From Candidatus Omnitrophota bacterium (GTDB lineage Bacteria; Hinthialibacterota; Hinthialibacteria; Hinthialibacterales; Hinthialibacteraceae): a stretch of 64,000 bases of DNA. Each line of letters opens with the position of its first letter. The first letter of the stretch is position 1. Location of the stretch: NCBI GenBank assembly GCA_040755155.1, contig JBFMBP010000102.1, forward strand, positions 61,823 through 125,822. The letters are read 5' to 3'. Below the pieces are notes generated by a model. The model saw nothing but the letters and a program-made list of their open reading frames with translations. It was not told the origin of the DNA and did no database searches. The translations under genes were made by a program, and so were the position numbers. This document shows positions 9,567 through 17,444 of this stretch, in pieces.

Positions 9567-10346
9567 TCAAAACGTCTTGCGCACTACGACGCCGTTTGCA
9601 TGGAGATAACGTTTTATCTGCGAAATGGAATAGGTTTCGAAGTGGATCATGGAGGCCACGATGGCGGCGTCGGCTTTGCCTTCGGTGAAAACCTCGCGCA
9701 GATGCTCCGGCGTTCCCCCGCCGCCGCTGGCGATCACTGGAACGCCCACGGCTTCCGCGATGCGCCGCGTCAGGTTGATTTCGAAGCCGTCTTTCGTTCC
9801 ATCCGCATCGATGCTATTGACGACCAATTCGCCCGCGCCCAGTTCCTCGCCTCTCTTAGCCCATGCGATAGCGTCCAATTCCATCGCCTTGCGTCCGCCA
9901 TTGATATAAATCTCATATCCGGAAGGGATCGTAGTTGATGGCGCAACCCGCTTTACGTCCATACTCAAAACGATGCACTGGCTGCCGAAGCCTTTGGCGC
10001 CTTGCGTTATAATTTCCGGATGGAGTACGGCGGCGGAATTGACGCTGACTTTCTCAGCTCCCGCGAGCAGCGTCCGCCGTAAATCGTCATACGTCCGCAA
10101 GCCGCCGCCGACGGAATAGGGGATGAAAATCTCTTCGGCGGTGCGGCTGACGACATCGATCATGATATCGCGTTCGTCGCTGCTGGCGGTGATGTCGTAG
10201 AAGACGATCTCGTCCGCGCCTTCTTCGTAATATTTCTTCGCCATCGCCACCGGATCGCCCAGGTCGATGTTGTTTTTAAATTCGACGCCTTTAGTCACCA
10301 GCCCGGCGCGGACGTCGAGACAGGGAATAATTCGCTTCGTCAACAT
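9567..10346 (-). CDS. hisF: Imidazole glycerol phosphate synthase, cyclase subunit
   Basis: 259 residues, the usual HisF length. It carries both catalytic aspartates: Asp11 in CLDV and Asp130 in LSMDVKR. It also has the phosphate-binding loops SVGGGLR (78-84) and [12 protein letters not shown] near the C-terminus. HisF closes the imidazole ring of imidazole glycerol phosphate using ammonia channelled from HisH, releasing AICAR. hisH lies 24 bases upstream on the same strand. No other his genes are seen in the window, so this may be a scattered histidine pathway. GGGGGA lies 9 bases before the ATG. Confidence 0.95.
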   Translation of the reverse strand: MLTKRIIPCLDVRAGLVTKGVEFKNNIDLGDPVAMAKKYYEEGADEIVFYDITASSDERDIMIDVVSRTAEEIFIPYSVGGGLRTYDDLRRTLLAGAEKVSVNSAAVLHPEIITQGAKGFGSQCIVLSMDVKRVAPSTTIPSGYEIYINGGRKAMELDAIAWAKRGEELGAGELVVNSIDADGTKDGFEINLTRRIAEAVGVPVIASGGGGTPEHLREVFTEGKADAAIVASMIHFETYSISQIKRYLHANGVVVRKTF

Positions 10347-10370
10347 GATTTTTATCCCCCTTGGTTCCGC

Positions 10371-10985
10371 CTAAGCTTTGCAAAAATTTTCCAGCATCTG
10401 CAAGCCCGCCGGTCCGCTTTTTTCCAAGTGAAATTGCGTAGCGAAGATGTTTTCGAAAGCGACGGCGCTGGCGTAGCGGATGCCATATTCGGTCTCACCC
10501 ACAACGACCGCAGGATCGGCGGGTTCGCAATAATAGGAATGGACGAAATAGAACTCGGCGCCGTCCGCCACTCCGTTGAAGAATGGATGCGGCTGCTTTT
10601 GATAAACTTGATTCCATCCGATTTGGGGAATCTTCAATCCTGCGCAGGAACCGCTGATAGGAAATCGCTTTACGCATCCTTTGAGCAAACCGAGACACTC
10701 CGCATCGTCCTCTTCGCTGCGTTCGAAAAGAATCTGAATGCCGATGCAGATGGCCAAAAACGGCTTCTTTTTTTCTTGGACTTCCCTTATGACGACATCC
10801 GTTAATCCAGCTCGATTAAGAGCCTCCATCGACGCGCCAGCCGCTCCCACGCCGGGAAAAATCAAGCGATCCGCGTCTGCAATGATGGCGGCGTCTTTCG
10901 TAATTTGGGCGTCGCAGCCGATATGCCTGACGGCGCGCTGAACGCTAGTCAGGTTGCCCCCTTCATAGTCGATAATGGCGATCAT
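10371..10985 (-). CDS. hisH: Imidazole glycerol phosphate synthase, glutamine amidotransferase subunit
   Basis: 204 residues, normal for HisH. This is a class I glutaminase with the nucleophile Cys80 in AICIGIQILFE, and His186 and Glu188 in FATQFHLEKSG. The usual sequence around the catalytic His is QFHPEKS; here proline is replaced by leucine, while both catalytic residues remain. The oxyanion strand FPGVGAAG (43-50) is normal. It supplies ammonia to HisF, encoded immediately downstream. The start at 10985 has GAGG some 12 bases upstream, slightly long. Confidence 0.93.
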   Translation of the reverse strand: MIAIIDYEGGNLTSVQRAVRHIGCDAQITKDAAIIADADRLIFPGVGAAGASMEALNRAGLTDVVIREVQEKKKPFLAICIGIQILFERSEEDDAECLGLLKGCVKRFPISGSCAGLKIPQIGWNQVYQKQPHPFFNGVADGAEFYFVHSYYCEPADPAVVVGETEYGIRYASAVAFENIFATQFHLEKSGPAGLQMLENFCKA

Positions 10986-11010
10986 GATAGTTATAGCCTC
11001 GCGGAAAAAT

Positions 11011-11036
11011 TCCCTCGCCTTCTGGGAGAGGGGACA
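11011..11036. repeat. Half copy of family C palindrome
   Basis: TCCCTCGCCTTCTGGGAGAG followed by GGG closely resembles the left hairpin of the family C copy at 6536. Only one hairpin remains. It sits between hisH and the tyrosyl-tRNA synthetase gene. Confidence 0.45.
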
Positions 11037-11056
11037 ATTTCAAATGTCAAAGAGTA

Positions 11057-12199
11057 CTAGCGTAATTTCACTTCCTTCATGACTTGGCGCAATGATTCCA
11101 AATGCCGTCGATGCTCTTCTTGGGCGAAATGCTCGCGCACAGGGATTAAAAGATCGGCGATGCTTCTCGCGACCGCCACTTTCAGGTCGAAGGGATGTAA
11201 TTCTTTCTTGCCGAAACAATCTACAAGTTCCTTATAGTTTGCGAAACTCAAATCGCCGCCGTGCTCCGCCTTGCGCTGGATGTAAAGCGGCCCGCGTCCC
11301 AAAGCGAAAACGAGATGCCGCGTCCAATTAAGAACGGGATTAAAATCGACTTCCCCTTCCGGGCAAAACGCTTTTTTAATCTTGCGCTCGATCTCGTCCG
11401 GTTCGTCCGTAATAAAGACGGCGGTGTCGGGCTTCGATTTGCTCATCTTCATCGCCGTCCATACTTCTTGAATACGTTCGGGATCGATCGGCCACATCGG
11501 CGGTTTGCCCAAGCCGATTAACAATTGATGATGCACGGCGACGGGAGCGATTTTTCCGCCTTCGTTGTCCAGCAGCGGATTGGTATTGATTTGATTGGCC
11601 GTATCCAACGCAATGACGTGCGCCTTGCGCTGATCCGCCCCCGCATGAGCGAGATTAACGCCCATTGTAAAGATATCCGCCACCTGCATCGGCGGATAAA
11701 CCAGTTTGGCGAAGTCGATGGCCTCGCCCTCCGATCGGCCCATAATCGTGATAGAGCGCATAATGCGTTTGAGCGTGGTGTTCTTGCATACTTCGATGAA
11801 CGTCGTCCAGAAATCGGGATGATCCCGGTAAAGGTCTGAACCGAGCACGACGCGAACGGCATCCGGATTTCCGCCCACCGCTTTCAAGCAGCATTTGAGA
11901 CCTTCGGCGAAATACCCGTAGGCCATAGACCGGATCAGCTCGATGTCGCCGCCCAATTTATCGTTGATCCAACTATGCCAGTCGGCGAGAAAAATCGTGC
12001 ATTCTGCGCCCGCCTTTTGAAAATCGGCGACTTTGGCCATGCACTGAATCCCGGTTCCCAGATGGATTTCGCCGGATATTTCAAAACCGATGTAATGGCG
12101 CAAGGGAATATTTTTTTGCAGATATTCTCGCAAGCGATCTTCGGTCAGCGTTTCGTCCAAATTGGCGGTGATGAGTTGGAATCGTTCTTCGGCGTTCAT
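11057..12199 (-). CDS. tyrS: Tyrosyl-tRNA synthetase, archaeal/eukaryotic type
   Basis: 380 residues. The N-terminal catalytic core has YIGFEISGEIHLGTG (36-50), the form of the HIGH signature seen in archaeal TyrRS. Later comes KMSKSKPDTAVFI with KMSKS at 251-255, followed by IERKIKKAFCPEGEVDFNP. Ordinary bacterial TyrRS instead has a KFGKT-like loop and a C-terminal S4 domain, both absent here. Asp175 in MQVADIF aligns by eye with the tyrosine-hydroxyl-binding Asp of the Methanocaldococcus enzyme, and QRKAH follows as expected. A tRNA-Tyr with archaeal-type C1:G72 lies 112 bases upstream on the same strand, consistent with the recognition known for this enzyme class. No clear Shine-Dalgarno is visible before the ATG. 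Confidence 0.9.
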   Translation of the reverse strand: MNAEERFQLITANLDETLTEDRLREYLQKNIPLRHYIGFEISGEIHLGTGIQCMAKVADFQKAGAECTIFLADWHSWINDKLGGDIELIRSMAYGYFAEGLKCCLKAVGGNPDAVRVVLGSDLYRDHPDFWTTFIEVCKNTTLKRIMRSITIMGRSEGEAIDFAKLVYPPMQVADIFTMGVNLAHAGADQRKAHVIALDTANQINTNPLLDNEGGKIAPVAVHHQLLIGLGKPPMWPIDPERIQEVWTAMKMSKSKPDTAVFITDEPDEIERKIKKAFCPEGEVDFNPVLNWTRHLVFALGRGPLYIQRKAEHGGDLSFANYKELVDCFGKKELHPFDLKVAVARSIADLLIPVREHFAQEEHRRHLESLRQVMKEVKLR

Positions 12200-12311
12200 A
12201 AGTTTTTTTGAATAGAGTTGGCATTCGTGATTATAGATTTTCTCGGAAATAATCGCAGCGAACGACGATTAACAAGAGACGTTGCGCCGGAAGGCTGAAT
12301 AAATAAAAAAA

Positions 12312-12394
12312 TCCAGGGGGGAGGATTTGAACCTCCGTAGGCTTGCGCCGGCAGGTTTACAGCCTGCTCCCTTTGGCCGCTCGGGCACCCCTGG
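12312..12394 (-). tRNA. tRNA-Tyr (anticodon GTA), class II with C1:G72
   Basis: On the minus strand, 83 bases including A73 fold as a cloverleaf. The acceptor stem CCAGGGG / CCCCTGG gives base pair C1:G72. The D arm starts CCC and ends GGG. The anticodon arm is GCAGG CTGTAAA CCTGC, with GTA at 12358-12360. A 14-base long variable arm contains a GGC / GCC stem, and the T arm is GGAGG TTCAAAT CCTCC. No CCA is encoded: A73 is followed directly by a T-run, which may help end transcription. C1:G72 is the archaeal/eukaryotic tyrosine identity pair; bacterial tRNA-Tyr normally has G1:C72. The long variable arm, by contrast, is a bacterial trait. Confidence 0.95.
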
Positions 12395-12685
12395 ATGAAT
12401 CGTATGCTTCTTTGATGGGGAAGCCGTCCACCGCCTCCCGCCTGATTCCTTCGATCGTGAAAACCTCGTAAGTTTTCATTCCGAATTCTTTCAGGAAGAA
12501 TAATTTTGCTTCGATGTCCAAGAAAGTCAAGGAGTGGAGACGGCGTTCCTGGAACTTGAAGAAAAGCGCCTTCCTCCCGATAATAAGAGTTCTGTTTGTC
12601 ATTCGCCAAAGCGGAAGCGCGGGCGTGGATAAGCGGCCGTTCGATCGATCCGCTTATCATCATTCAAGAAATTCAAGAGACGACT

Positions 12686-13708
12686 ATGAGATACTTGATT
12701 ATTGGAGGCGCCGGATTCATCGGCTCCAATTTGGCTCATCGCCTGGCATCGCTGGGCGAAGAAGTTGTGGCGGCCGATAACCTCTCCCGCCTTGGCTCGG
12801 AATCGAATCTAGCCTGGCTGCGGGAAAATCATCCCGCCATCCAATTTCAACACTGCGATATACGATATGAAACCGATTTGCTAAATCTCTTCAAAAAATT
12901 CAAATCCTTCGATGCGGTGATTCATTTGGCTTCCCAAGTGGCGGTAACGACTTCCGTCGCAGATCCCCGCACCGATTTTTCCATCAACGCTCTAGGAACA
13001 TTTAACGTGCTGGAAACCATACGCCTCTCTGGAACCGATCCCGCTTTTCTTTTTTCCTCGACGAATAAAGTCTATGGAGGCATGGAGCATATCCGCATCG
13101 CCGAACGCGAAACGCGCTACGAATTCGCCGACTATCCCCAAGGCATCGATGAAGCCTGCCCCTTGGATTTCCATTCGCCCTATGGCTGCTCCAAAGGCTG
13201 CGCCGATCAATACGTCCGCGATTATTCGCGAATTTACGGCTTGCGTTCCGTGGTTTTCCGTCAATCGGCGATTTACGGTCACCGGCAATTCGGCGTGGAA
13301 GATCAGGGCTGGGCGGCATGGTTCCTCATCGCCGCCGCCAAGAAAAAACCCATCGCCATCTACGGTGACGGCAAACAGGTGCGGGATATTCTTTGGGTGG
13401 ACGACCTCGTCGACGCCTACCTGAAAGCCATTGAAAACATTGGCGTCCTCAAAGGCGAAGTCTTCAACATCGGCGGCGGTCCGGAAAAAAGTCTTAGTAT
13501 TTGGCGCGAATTCGGCCCGCTATTGATTAAGGAACTGGGGTATGAACCGGACATTTCCTTCCACGATTGGCGCCCTGGCGATCAAAAAGTCTGCATCATG
13601 AATATCGCCAACGCCAAAGAAAAACTAGGCTGGAATCCCAAAGTCGGCGTGGAAGAAGGCGTCGCCAAACTCGCCCGCTGGGTGCTGGATCATCTGGAGA
13701 TTCTATGA
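12686..13708 (+). CDS. CDP-paratose 2-epimerase-like NAD-dependent sugar epimerase
   Basis: 340 residues. An N-terminal Rossmann motif GGAGFIGSN (residues 7-15) binds NAD. The catalytic region has FSSTNKVYGG and SPYGCSKGCADQY (YxxxK). GHRQFGVEDQGWAAWF is the distinctive signature of CDP-paratose/tyvelose epimerases, which make CDP-tyvelose for O-antigen. Neighbouring steps of a CDP-dideoxyhexose pathway are not in the window, so the substrate could be another nucleotide sugar. The start is set by AAGAGA upstream of the ATG at 12686; the frame is open further upstream but crosses sequence with no ribosome site. Confidence 0.85.
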   Translation: MRYLIIGGAGFIGSNLAHRLASLGEEVVAADNLSRLGSESNLAWLRENHPAIQFQHCDIRYETDLLNLFKKFKSFDAVIHLASQVAVTTSVADPRTDFSINALGTFNVLETIRLSGTDPAFLFSSTNKVYGGMEHIRIAERETRYEFADYPQGIDEACPLDFHSPYGCSKGCADQYVRDYSRIYGLRSVVFRQSAIYGHRQFGVEDQGWAAWFLIAAAKKKPIAIYGDGKQVRDILWVDDLVDAYLKAIENIGVLKGEVFNIGGGPEKSLSIWREFGPLLIKELGYEPDISFHDWRPGDQKVCIMNIANAKEKLGWNPKVGVEEGVAKLARWVLDHLEIL

Positions 13709-13721
13709 AATGAACATAAAG

Positions 13722-13754
13722 CAAGGCCCGTCCGGAATCGCCGGACGGGCCTTG
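13722..13754 (-). terminator. Strong hairpin terminator between convergent genes
   Basis: A perfect 14-bp stem (CAAGGCCCGTCCGG / CCGGACGGGCCTTG) with a 5-base loop. It mirrors the terminator at 15634-15664 downstream of the second exported paralogue: both stems are GGCCC-rich and both lie 23-24 bases beyond a stop codon. Here the stop codon at that spacing belongs to the paralogue remnant at 13778, not to the intact gene at 13861. It may also serve the plus-strand epimerase gene. Confidence 0.8.
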
Positions 13755-13777
13755 AAAAATCGTTCGTCTTCCATCGA

Positions 13778-13807
13778 TTAATACAACTCCCACGGATCGA
13801 CGGAACT
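13778..13807 (-). pseudogene. 3' remnant of a third exported paralogue (or duplicated gene end)
   Basis: The minus strand reads Ser-Ser-Val-Asp-Pro-Trp-Glu-Leu-Tyr-stop, against Ser-Val-Asp-Thr-Trp-Glu-Leu-Tyr-stop for the intact gene ending at 13861. At nucleotide level, 13773-13804 matches 13856-13887 at 31 of 32 positions. A family A repeat lies exactly between the two copies. The remnant keeps the terminator at the spacing expected for this family. Confidence 0.7.
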
Positions 13808-13810
13808 TAA

Positions 13811-13844
13811 GTAGGGTGGGCTCAAAGCGAAGCGTAGCCCACCA
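13811..13844. repeat. Dispersed palindromic repeat, family A
   Basis: A 34-bp element starting GTAGGGTGGGCTCAAAGCGA and ending AGCGTAGCCCACCA. It is inserted between two copies of the same gene end (13773-13804 and 13856-13887), so it marks a rearrangement junction. Confidence 0.85.
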
Positions 13845-13860
13845 TTTTCCCCTCAATCGA

Positions 13861-15312
13861 TTAATACAACTCCCACGTATCGACGGACGTATCCTTCTTC
13901 AAGGGATTTTCCAAAACGATAGCGAACGTATGTTCCGGCGGGGTTAATGCGTTGGTGGTTGGATCCAACGTTTGGCCATTCGCCGCAATGACGATGCGCT
14001 TGTTGTTCATGGATACGTTGACTTCCTTGCCTTCGTAGCCTTTCAATTCGGCTTCGTCTCCCCGTTCGAAAGTCTGGAATGCGTAAAACGTGGGAGTTGC
14101 CGGCTCCAGGTCGCTGTTGAGTACGCGGGCAATGATCTGACCTTTCGCCGGACTGCTGACCAACTGGTAGCAAACGCAGACATTGTCGTATTCGTCAACG
14201 GCTAAATCGCCGCGTCCGAACGTCCCCAAATCCCAAATTTCCAGCTCGTTAACGATCACTTCCTTGTCCGGCTTGCCAGTTTGGGCGTTGACGCGGGAGA
14301 CAACCATATCTCCCACGCTGGCTTCCGAGCCGAGTATGCAAACGTAATCGCTGGTGTAGTTGGAAGCGATTCGGATATCGTCGCCGCGGCCTGTGTCTTT
14401 TACCGTCGACCATTCCGCCTGGTTCAAGTAATACTTCATGTTCCCGTCGTTATCGTAAATAGTCATGATCCCTTCCGTCCGCACGGCGAAGCCGCCATTA
14501 AACGCCGCGACGTTGGACCAAATGCTGTGAGGTTTCCCATCACCCGCCGCATTGAAGGGGCCTTTGATAACGCCGCCGGTCTTACTGTCGAATATCGTCG
14601 CCACGGCGCCGTTCCCGCCAGGAACGATCACTTGATTGCGGTCTTCGACGACAACCAGGATGTTTCCATTGGATAAAAAGCGAATTTCGCCGCCAAAACG
14701 CATCTGATTGTTCTGACCGCCCTCAATAGTTCCACTGCCGTAAACCGGATCGATGACATTCGTCAGTTTTTGCGGGCCGGAAGCAGTTTTGTTGAACGCT
14801 TGCACGGCGGCGACGCGTTCGTCCGTATAGACGAAACTTTTATCCCAGCGTCCATCCGTGTTGAATACGTCATACATATACGGAGTCGACTCCTCGCCTA
14901 CGACGTACATGGTTCCGCCCGGACGGCGATCCGTGGCGATGCGCGGCGGATTTCCATCCTTCCGCTTTTCGTTGAAACTGCCCGTATACGGTTCTCCCGC
15001 ATCCGTATAGAACGCCCAATACTCTTGGATGGATCCGTCTTCATTGATAAACGCCACCTTGGCGTTCATTCCCGTAGTCTGTCCTTCGGGAAACGCTCCG
15101 GCGATGATTGCCACGGTTCCATCCCCAAAAATGTCCGTGAAAGGCTCCCAATAGGTCCCCATCGCCACTGTCGATTTGAAGAAGACGGTGTCAGGAACCA
15201 ACACTTTTACCCCAGCTGCCGCATGGTCGGCGGGTATCAAAACCTGCGCTGGAACTGCGGATGCCATTCCAATAAGCAAAACCATTGTTACTCCAAAAAC
15301 CGATTTTCTCAT
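13861..15312 (-). CDS. Exported protein of unknown function, paralogue 1
   Basis: 483 residues from the ATG at 15312, chosen because GGAGG lies 8 bases upstream and because it makes the length equal to the paralogue at 15689. An upstream in-frame ATG at 15327 lacks this. A Sec signal peptide (MRKSVFGVTMVLLIGMASAV) ends near PAQ. The mature part begins PADHAAAGVKVLVPDTVFFK and contains many short beta-rich repeats with Gly and Asp (for example NGNILVVVEDRN and YGSGTIEGGQ), suggesting a beta-propeller-like or extracellular domain. It ends in DTWELY. No family was recognised. It is a tandem paralogue of the next gene, similar along its full length. Confidence 0.7.
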   Translation of the reverse strand: MRKSVFGVTMVLLIGMASAVPAQVLIPADHAAAGVKVLVPDTVFFKSTVAMGTYWEPFTDIFGDGTVAIIAGAFPEGQTTGMNAKVAFINEDGSIQEYWAFYTDAGEPYTGSFNEKRKDGNPPRIATDRRPGGTMYVVGEESTPYMYDVFNTDGRWDKSFVYTDERVAAVQAFNKTASGPQKLTNVIDPVYGSGTIEGGQNNQMRFGGEIRFLSNGNILVVVEDRNQVIVPGGNGAVATIFDSKTGGVIKGPFNAAGDGKPHSIWSNVAAFNGGFAVRTEGIMTIYDNDGNMKYYLNQAEWSTVKDTGRGDDIRIASNYTSDYVCILGSEASVGDMVVSRVNAQTGKPDKEVIVNELEIWDLGTFGRGDLAVDEYDNVCVCYQLVSSPAKGQIIARVLNSDLEPATPTFYAFQTFERGDEAELKGYEGKEVNVSMNNKRIVIAANGQTLDPTTNALTPPEHTFAIVLENPLKKDTSVDTWELY

Positions 15313-15460
15313 TCTTTCTACCTCCAATTTGTTCGTAATGTACTCTGTAATTCAAAACTACCCTAACAAAAAAATTATTGTTTGTAAACATGATTATTTG
15401 AATTTTATATAAATTTATAAAATAATAATACTAACCTGCCTCTAGCTTATTACCTACACT

Positions 15461-15588
15461 TTCCCTCACCCTTTGGAAAAGGATTAGGGTGATGATATTA
15501 TAAGTATAATAATATCAACCTACTACTAACTACTCACCAGCTAAGGGGGAGAATATAAATCGAATTTCATCGCTTTTGCAAGAACCTC
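15461..15588. repeat. Dispersed repeat, family C, degenerate copy
   Basis: TTCCCTCACCCTTTGGAAAA then GGATTAGGGTGATGAT, an AT-rich middle, and ATCAACCTAC...CAGCTAAGGGGGAGAA follow the same plan as 6536-6630 but are decayed. Its right end TTTTGCAAGAACCTC (15574-15588) matches the right end of the 63342 copy (TTTTGCAAGAGCCTC) at 14 of 15 positions. Confidence 0.55.
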
Positions 15589-15624
15589 CTATAAATGAGA
15601 TAAACAAATCGATTAGTAGAATAA

Positions 15625-15664
15625 AGATAAAAGAAGGCCCATTCGGTAAAATCGAATGGGCCTT
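15625..15664 (-). terminator. Rho-independent terminator of exported paralogue 2
   Basis: On the minus strand a perfect 12-bp stem (AAGGCCCATTCG / CGAATGGGCCTT, 7-base loop) is followed by CTTTTATCTTTATTC. It lies 24 bases after the stop of the gene at 15689. Confidence 0.85.
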
Positions 15665-15688
15665 AATAAACAATACTTTTAAATTCGC

Positions 15689-17140
15689 TTAATACAACTC
15701 CCAAGTTTCGACGTCTGTAGCCTTCTTCAAAGGATTCTCCAATACAATAGCAAAAGCATGTTCCGCTAGAGTTAATGCGTTGGTCGTCGAATCTAAGGTT
15801 ACGCCGTCCGCTGCAATCATGATTCGGCTATTGTTCATAGAAACGTTCGGCTCCTTGCCGACAAATCCCAGTAAATTGGCGGCGTCCGGACGCTCGAAAT
15901 TGTTGAAGGCATAGAATGTGGGCGTTGCCGGTTCCAAATTGCTATTGAGCACGCGCGCTACGATCTGCGCCTGCGCCGGGCTGCTGGTCCATTGGTAAAT
16001 GGCGCAGACGTTGTCGTATTCGTCCATCGCAACGTCGCCGCGATCGAAGGTTCCATTAAGCCACAAATCTTCTTCCTCAACTACGACTTCTTTGTCCGCT
16101 TTGCCCGTCTGGGCGTTGAGGCGGGAAACAACCATATCCCCATCTGCATTCTTGCCCAGAATGCAGATGTAATCGCTGGCGATGTTGGAGCAAATGCGAG
16201 TGCCGTCGCCGCGGCCTGCGTCTTTCACCGTCGTCCAATCCGCTTGAGCCACAACGAATTTCTTATTGCCCGCGTTGTCGTAAATCGTCGTGATGCCTTC
16301 TGTACGCACGGCGAATCCGCCTTTGAACGCGGCTACATTAGCCCAAATGCTATGAGCAGCATCATCGCCCGCCGAGTTGAAGGGGCCTTTGATAATCGCG
16401 CCGGTCTGGCTGTTGAAAATCGTCGCCACCGCTCCGTTTCCGGAGGGAACGATCACCTTATTGCGGTCTTCAACTACGGCCAAGATGTTGCCATCGGACA
16501 GAAAAGAGATATCGCCGCCGTAGCGCATCTGATCGATCTGCCCGCCCTCAATGGTTCCGCTGCCATAAACGGGGTCGGTTACTTTCGTCAGCATTTGCGG
16601 TCCCGCCGGCGTCTTCATGAAGCCCTGCACGACGGCCACTTGCCTATCCACATAGACGAATAGTTTGTCCCAGCGGCCATCCGTGTTGAATTCCGTCTCG
16701 TACATATAGGGCGTCGCTTCCTGGCCTGTTACGTACAGGATTCCGCCCGGACGGCGGTCCGCAGCGACGCGCGGCGGATTGCCGTCTTTTCTCGTTTCGT
16801 TGAAACCGCCCGTATAGGGCTGTCCCTTATCCGTATAGAAAGCCCAATATTCCTGGATGGTTCCATCGACATTGATGAACGCCACCTTGCTGTTGAATCC
16901 CGCCGTCAATCCTTCCGGGTACGCGCCCGCAATGAGAATAATGGTTCCATCCCCAAAGAAATCCGTAAAAGGTTCCCAATAAGTCCCCATCGGAACCGTC
17001 GACTTGAAGAAAACGGTGTCGGGAACCAATACCTTCACTCCGGCAGCCGCATGGTCGGCGGGAACAAGCACTTGCGCCGGAACCACGGACGCCATCCCAA
17101 GAAGAAAAACCGCTGTTACCCAAAATACCGATTTTCTCAT
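15689..17140 (-). CDS. Exported protein of unknown function, paralogue 2
   Basis: 483 residues with a Sec signal peptide (MRKSVFWVTAVFLLGMASVV, cleavage near PAQ). The mature sequence closely follows paralogue 1, including PADHAAAGVKVLVPDTVFFK, RPGGILYVTGQEATPYMY, YGSGTIEGGQIDQMRYGG, FAVRTEGITTIYDN and the C-terminus ETWELY. GGGAGG lies upstream of the ATG. It has its own promoter region and terminator, so the two paralogues are likely separate transcripts. The function is unknown; the repeated Asp/Gly-rich strands suggest a surface or periplasmic beta-structure. The conserved last six residues could matter for sorting or folding (inference). Confidence 0.7.
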   Translation of the reverse strand: MRKSVFWVTAVFLLGMASVVPAQVLVPADHAAAGVKVLVPDTVFFKSTVPMGTYWEPFTDFFGDGTIILIAGAYPEGLTAGFNSKVAFINVDGTIQEYWAFYTDKGQPYTGGFNETRKDGNPPRVAADRRPGGILYVTGQEATPYMYETEFNTDGRWDKLFVYVDRQVAVVQGFMKTPAGPQMLTKVTDPVYGSGTIEGGQIDQMRYGGDISFLSDGNILAVVEDRNKVIVPSGNGAVATIFNSQTGAIIKGPFNSAGDDAAHSIWANVAAFKGGFAVRTEGITTIYDNAGNKKFVVAQADWTTVKDAGRGDGTRICSNIASDYICILGKNADGDMVVSRLNAQTGKADKEVVVEEEDLWLNGTFDRGDVAMDEYDNVCAIYQWTSSPAQAQIVARVLNSNLEPATPTFYAFNNFERPDAANLLGFVGKEPNVSMNNSRIMIAADGVTLDSTTNALTLAEHAFAIVLENPLKKATDVETWELY

Positions 17141-17444
17141 CTCTTCAACCTCCCATTCGTTTATTTGTTAAATCCGAATTGAGCATATCATATCAAAAAA
17201 AAGATCGGGTGTAAATATAATAATTTAATTTTATATAAGTTTATAAGATTAAGAAAATCAACGTAATATGGCGTAATGTACAAAATAATAAAAATCTAAT
17301 AGAGCCATCGGCTTCAATCGAAGCGTATATGAGAACTGGTCATACCCTAAAAAACGAAAAGCACGTCAGGTGCAAAAACAAGGGGGCGAACTTGCGTAAG
17401 TAGTCTCATACTAATTTACGATCTAATTTGAATGCAAATTTGTA
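17141..17444. other. Intergenic region without a supported gene
   Basis: AT-rich, especially 17180-17300, and upstream of paralogue 2 on the minus strand, so it probably holds its promoter. I see no clear -35/-10 pair, repeat family member, RNA gene or credible open frame. Confidence 0.5.

Noticed and set aside
12357-12602. Minus-strand open frame of 81 codons running into the tRNA-Tyr gene
   Set aside because: Its 3' end lies inside the tRNA and no ribosome site is clear. The translation looks partly protein-like (MKTYEVFTIEGIRREAV), so a small gene truncated by the tRNA is possible, but I could not support it.
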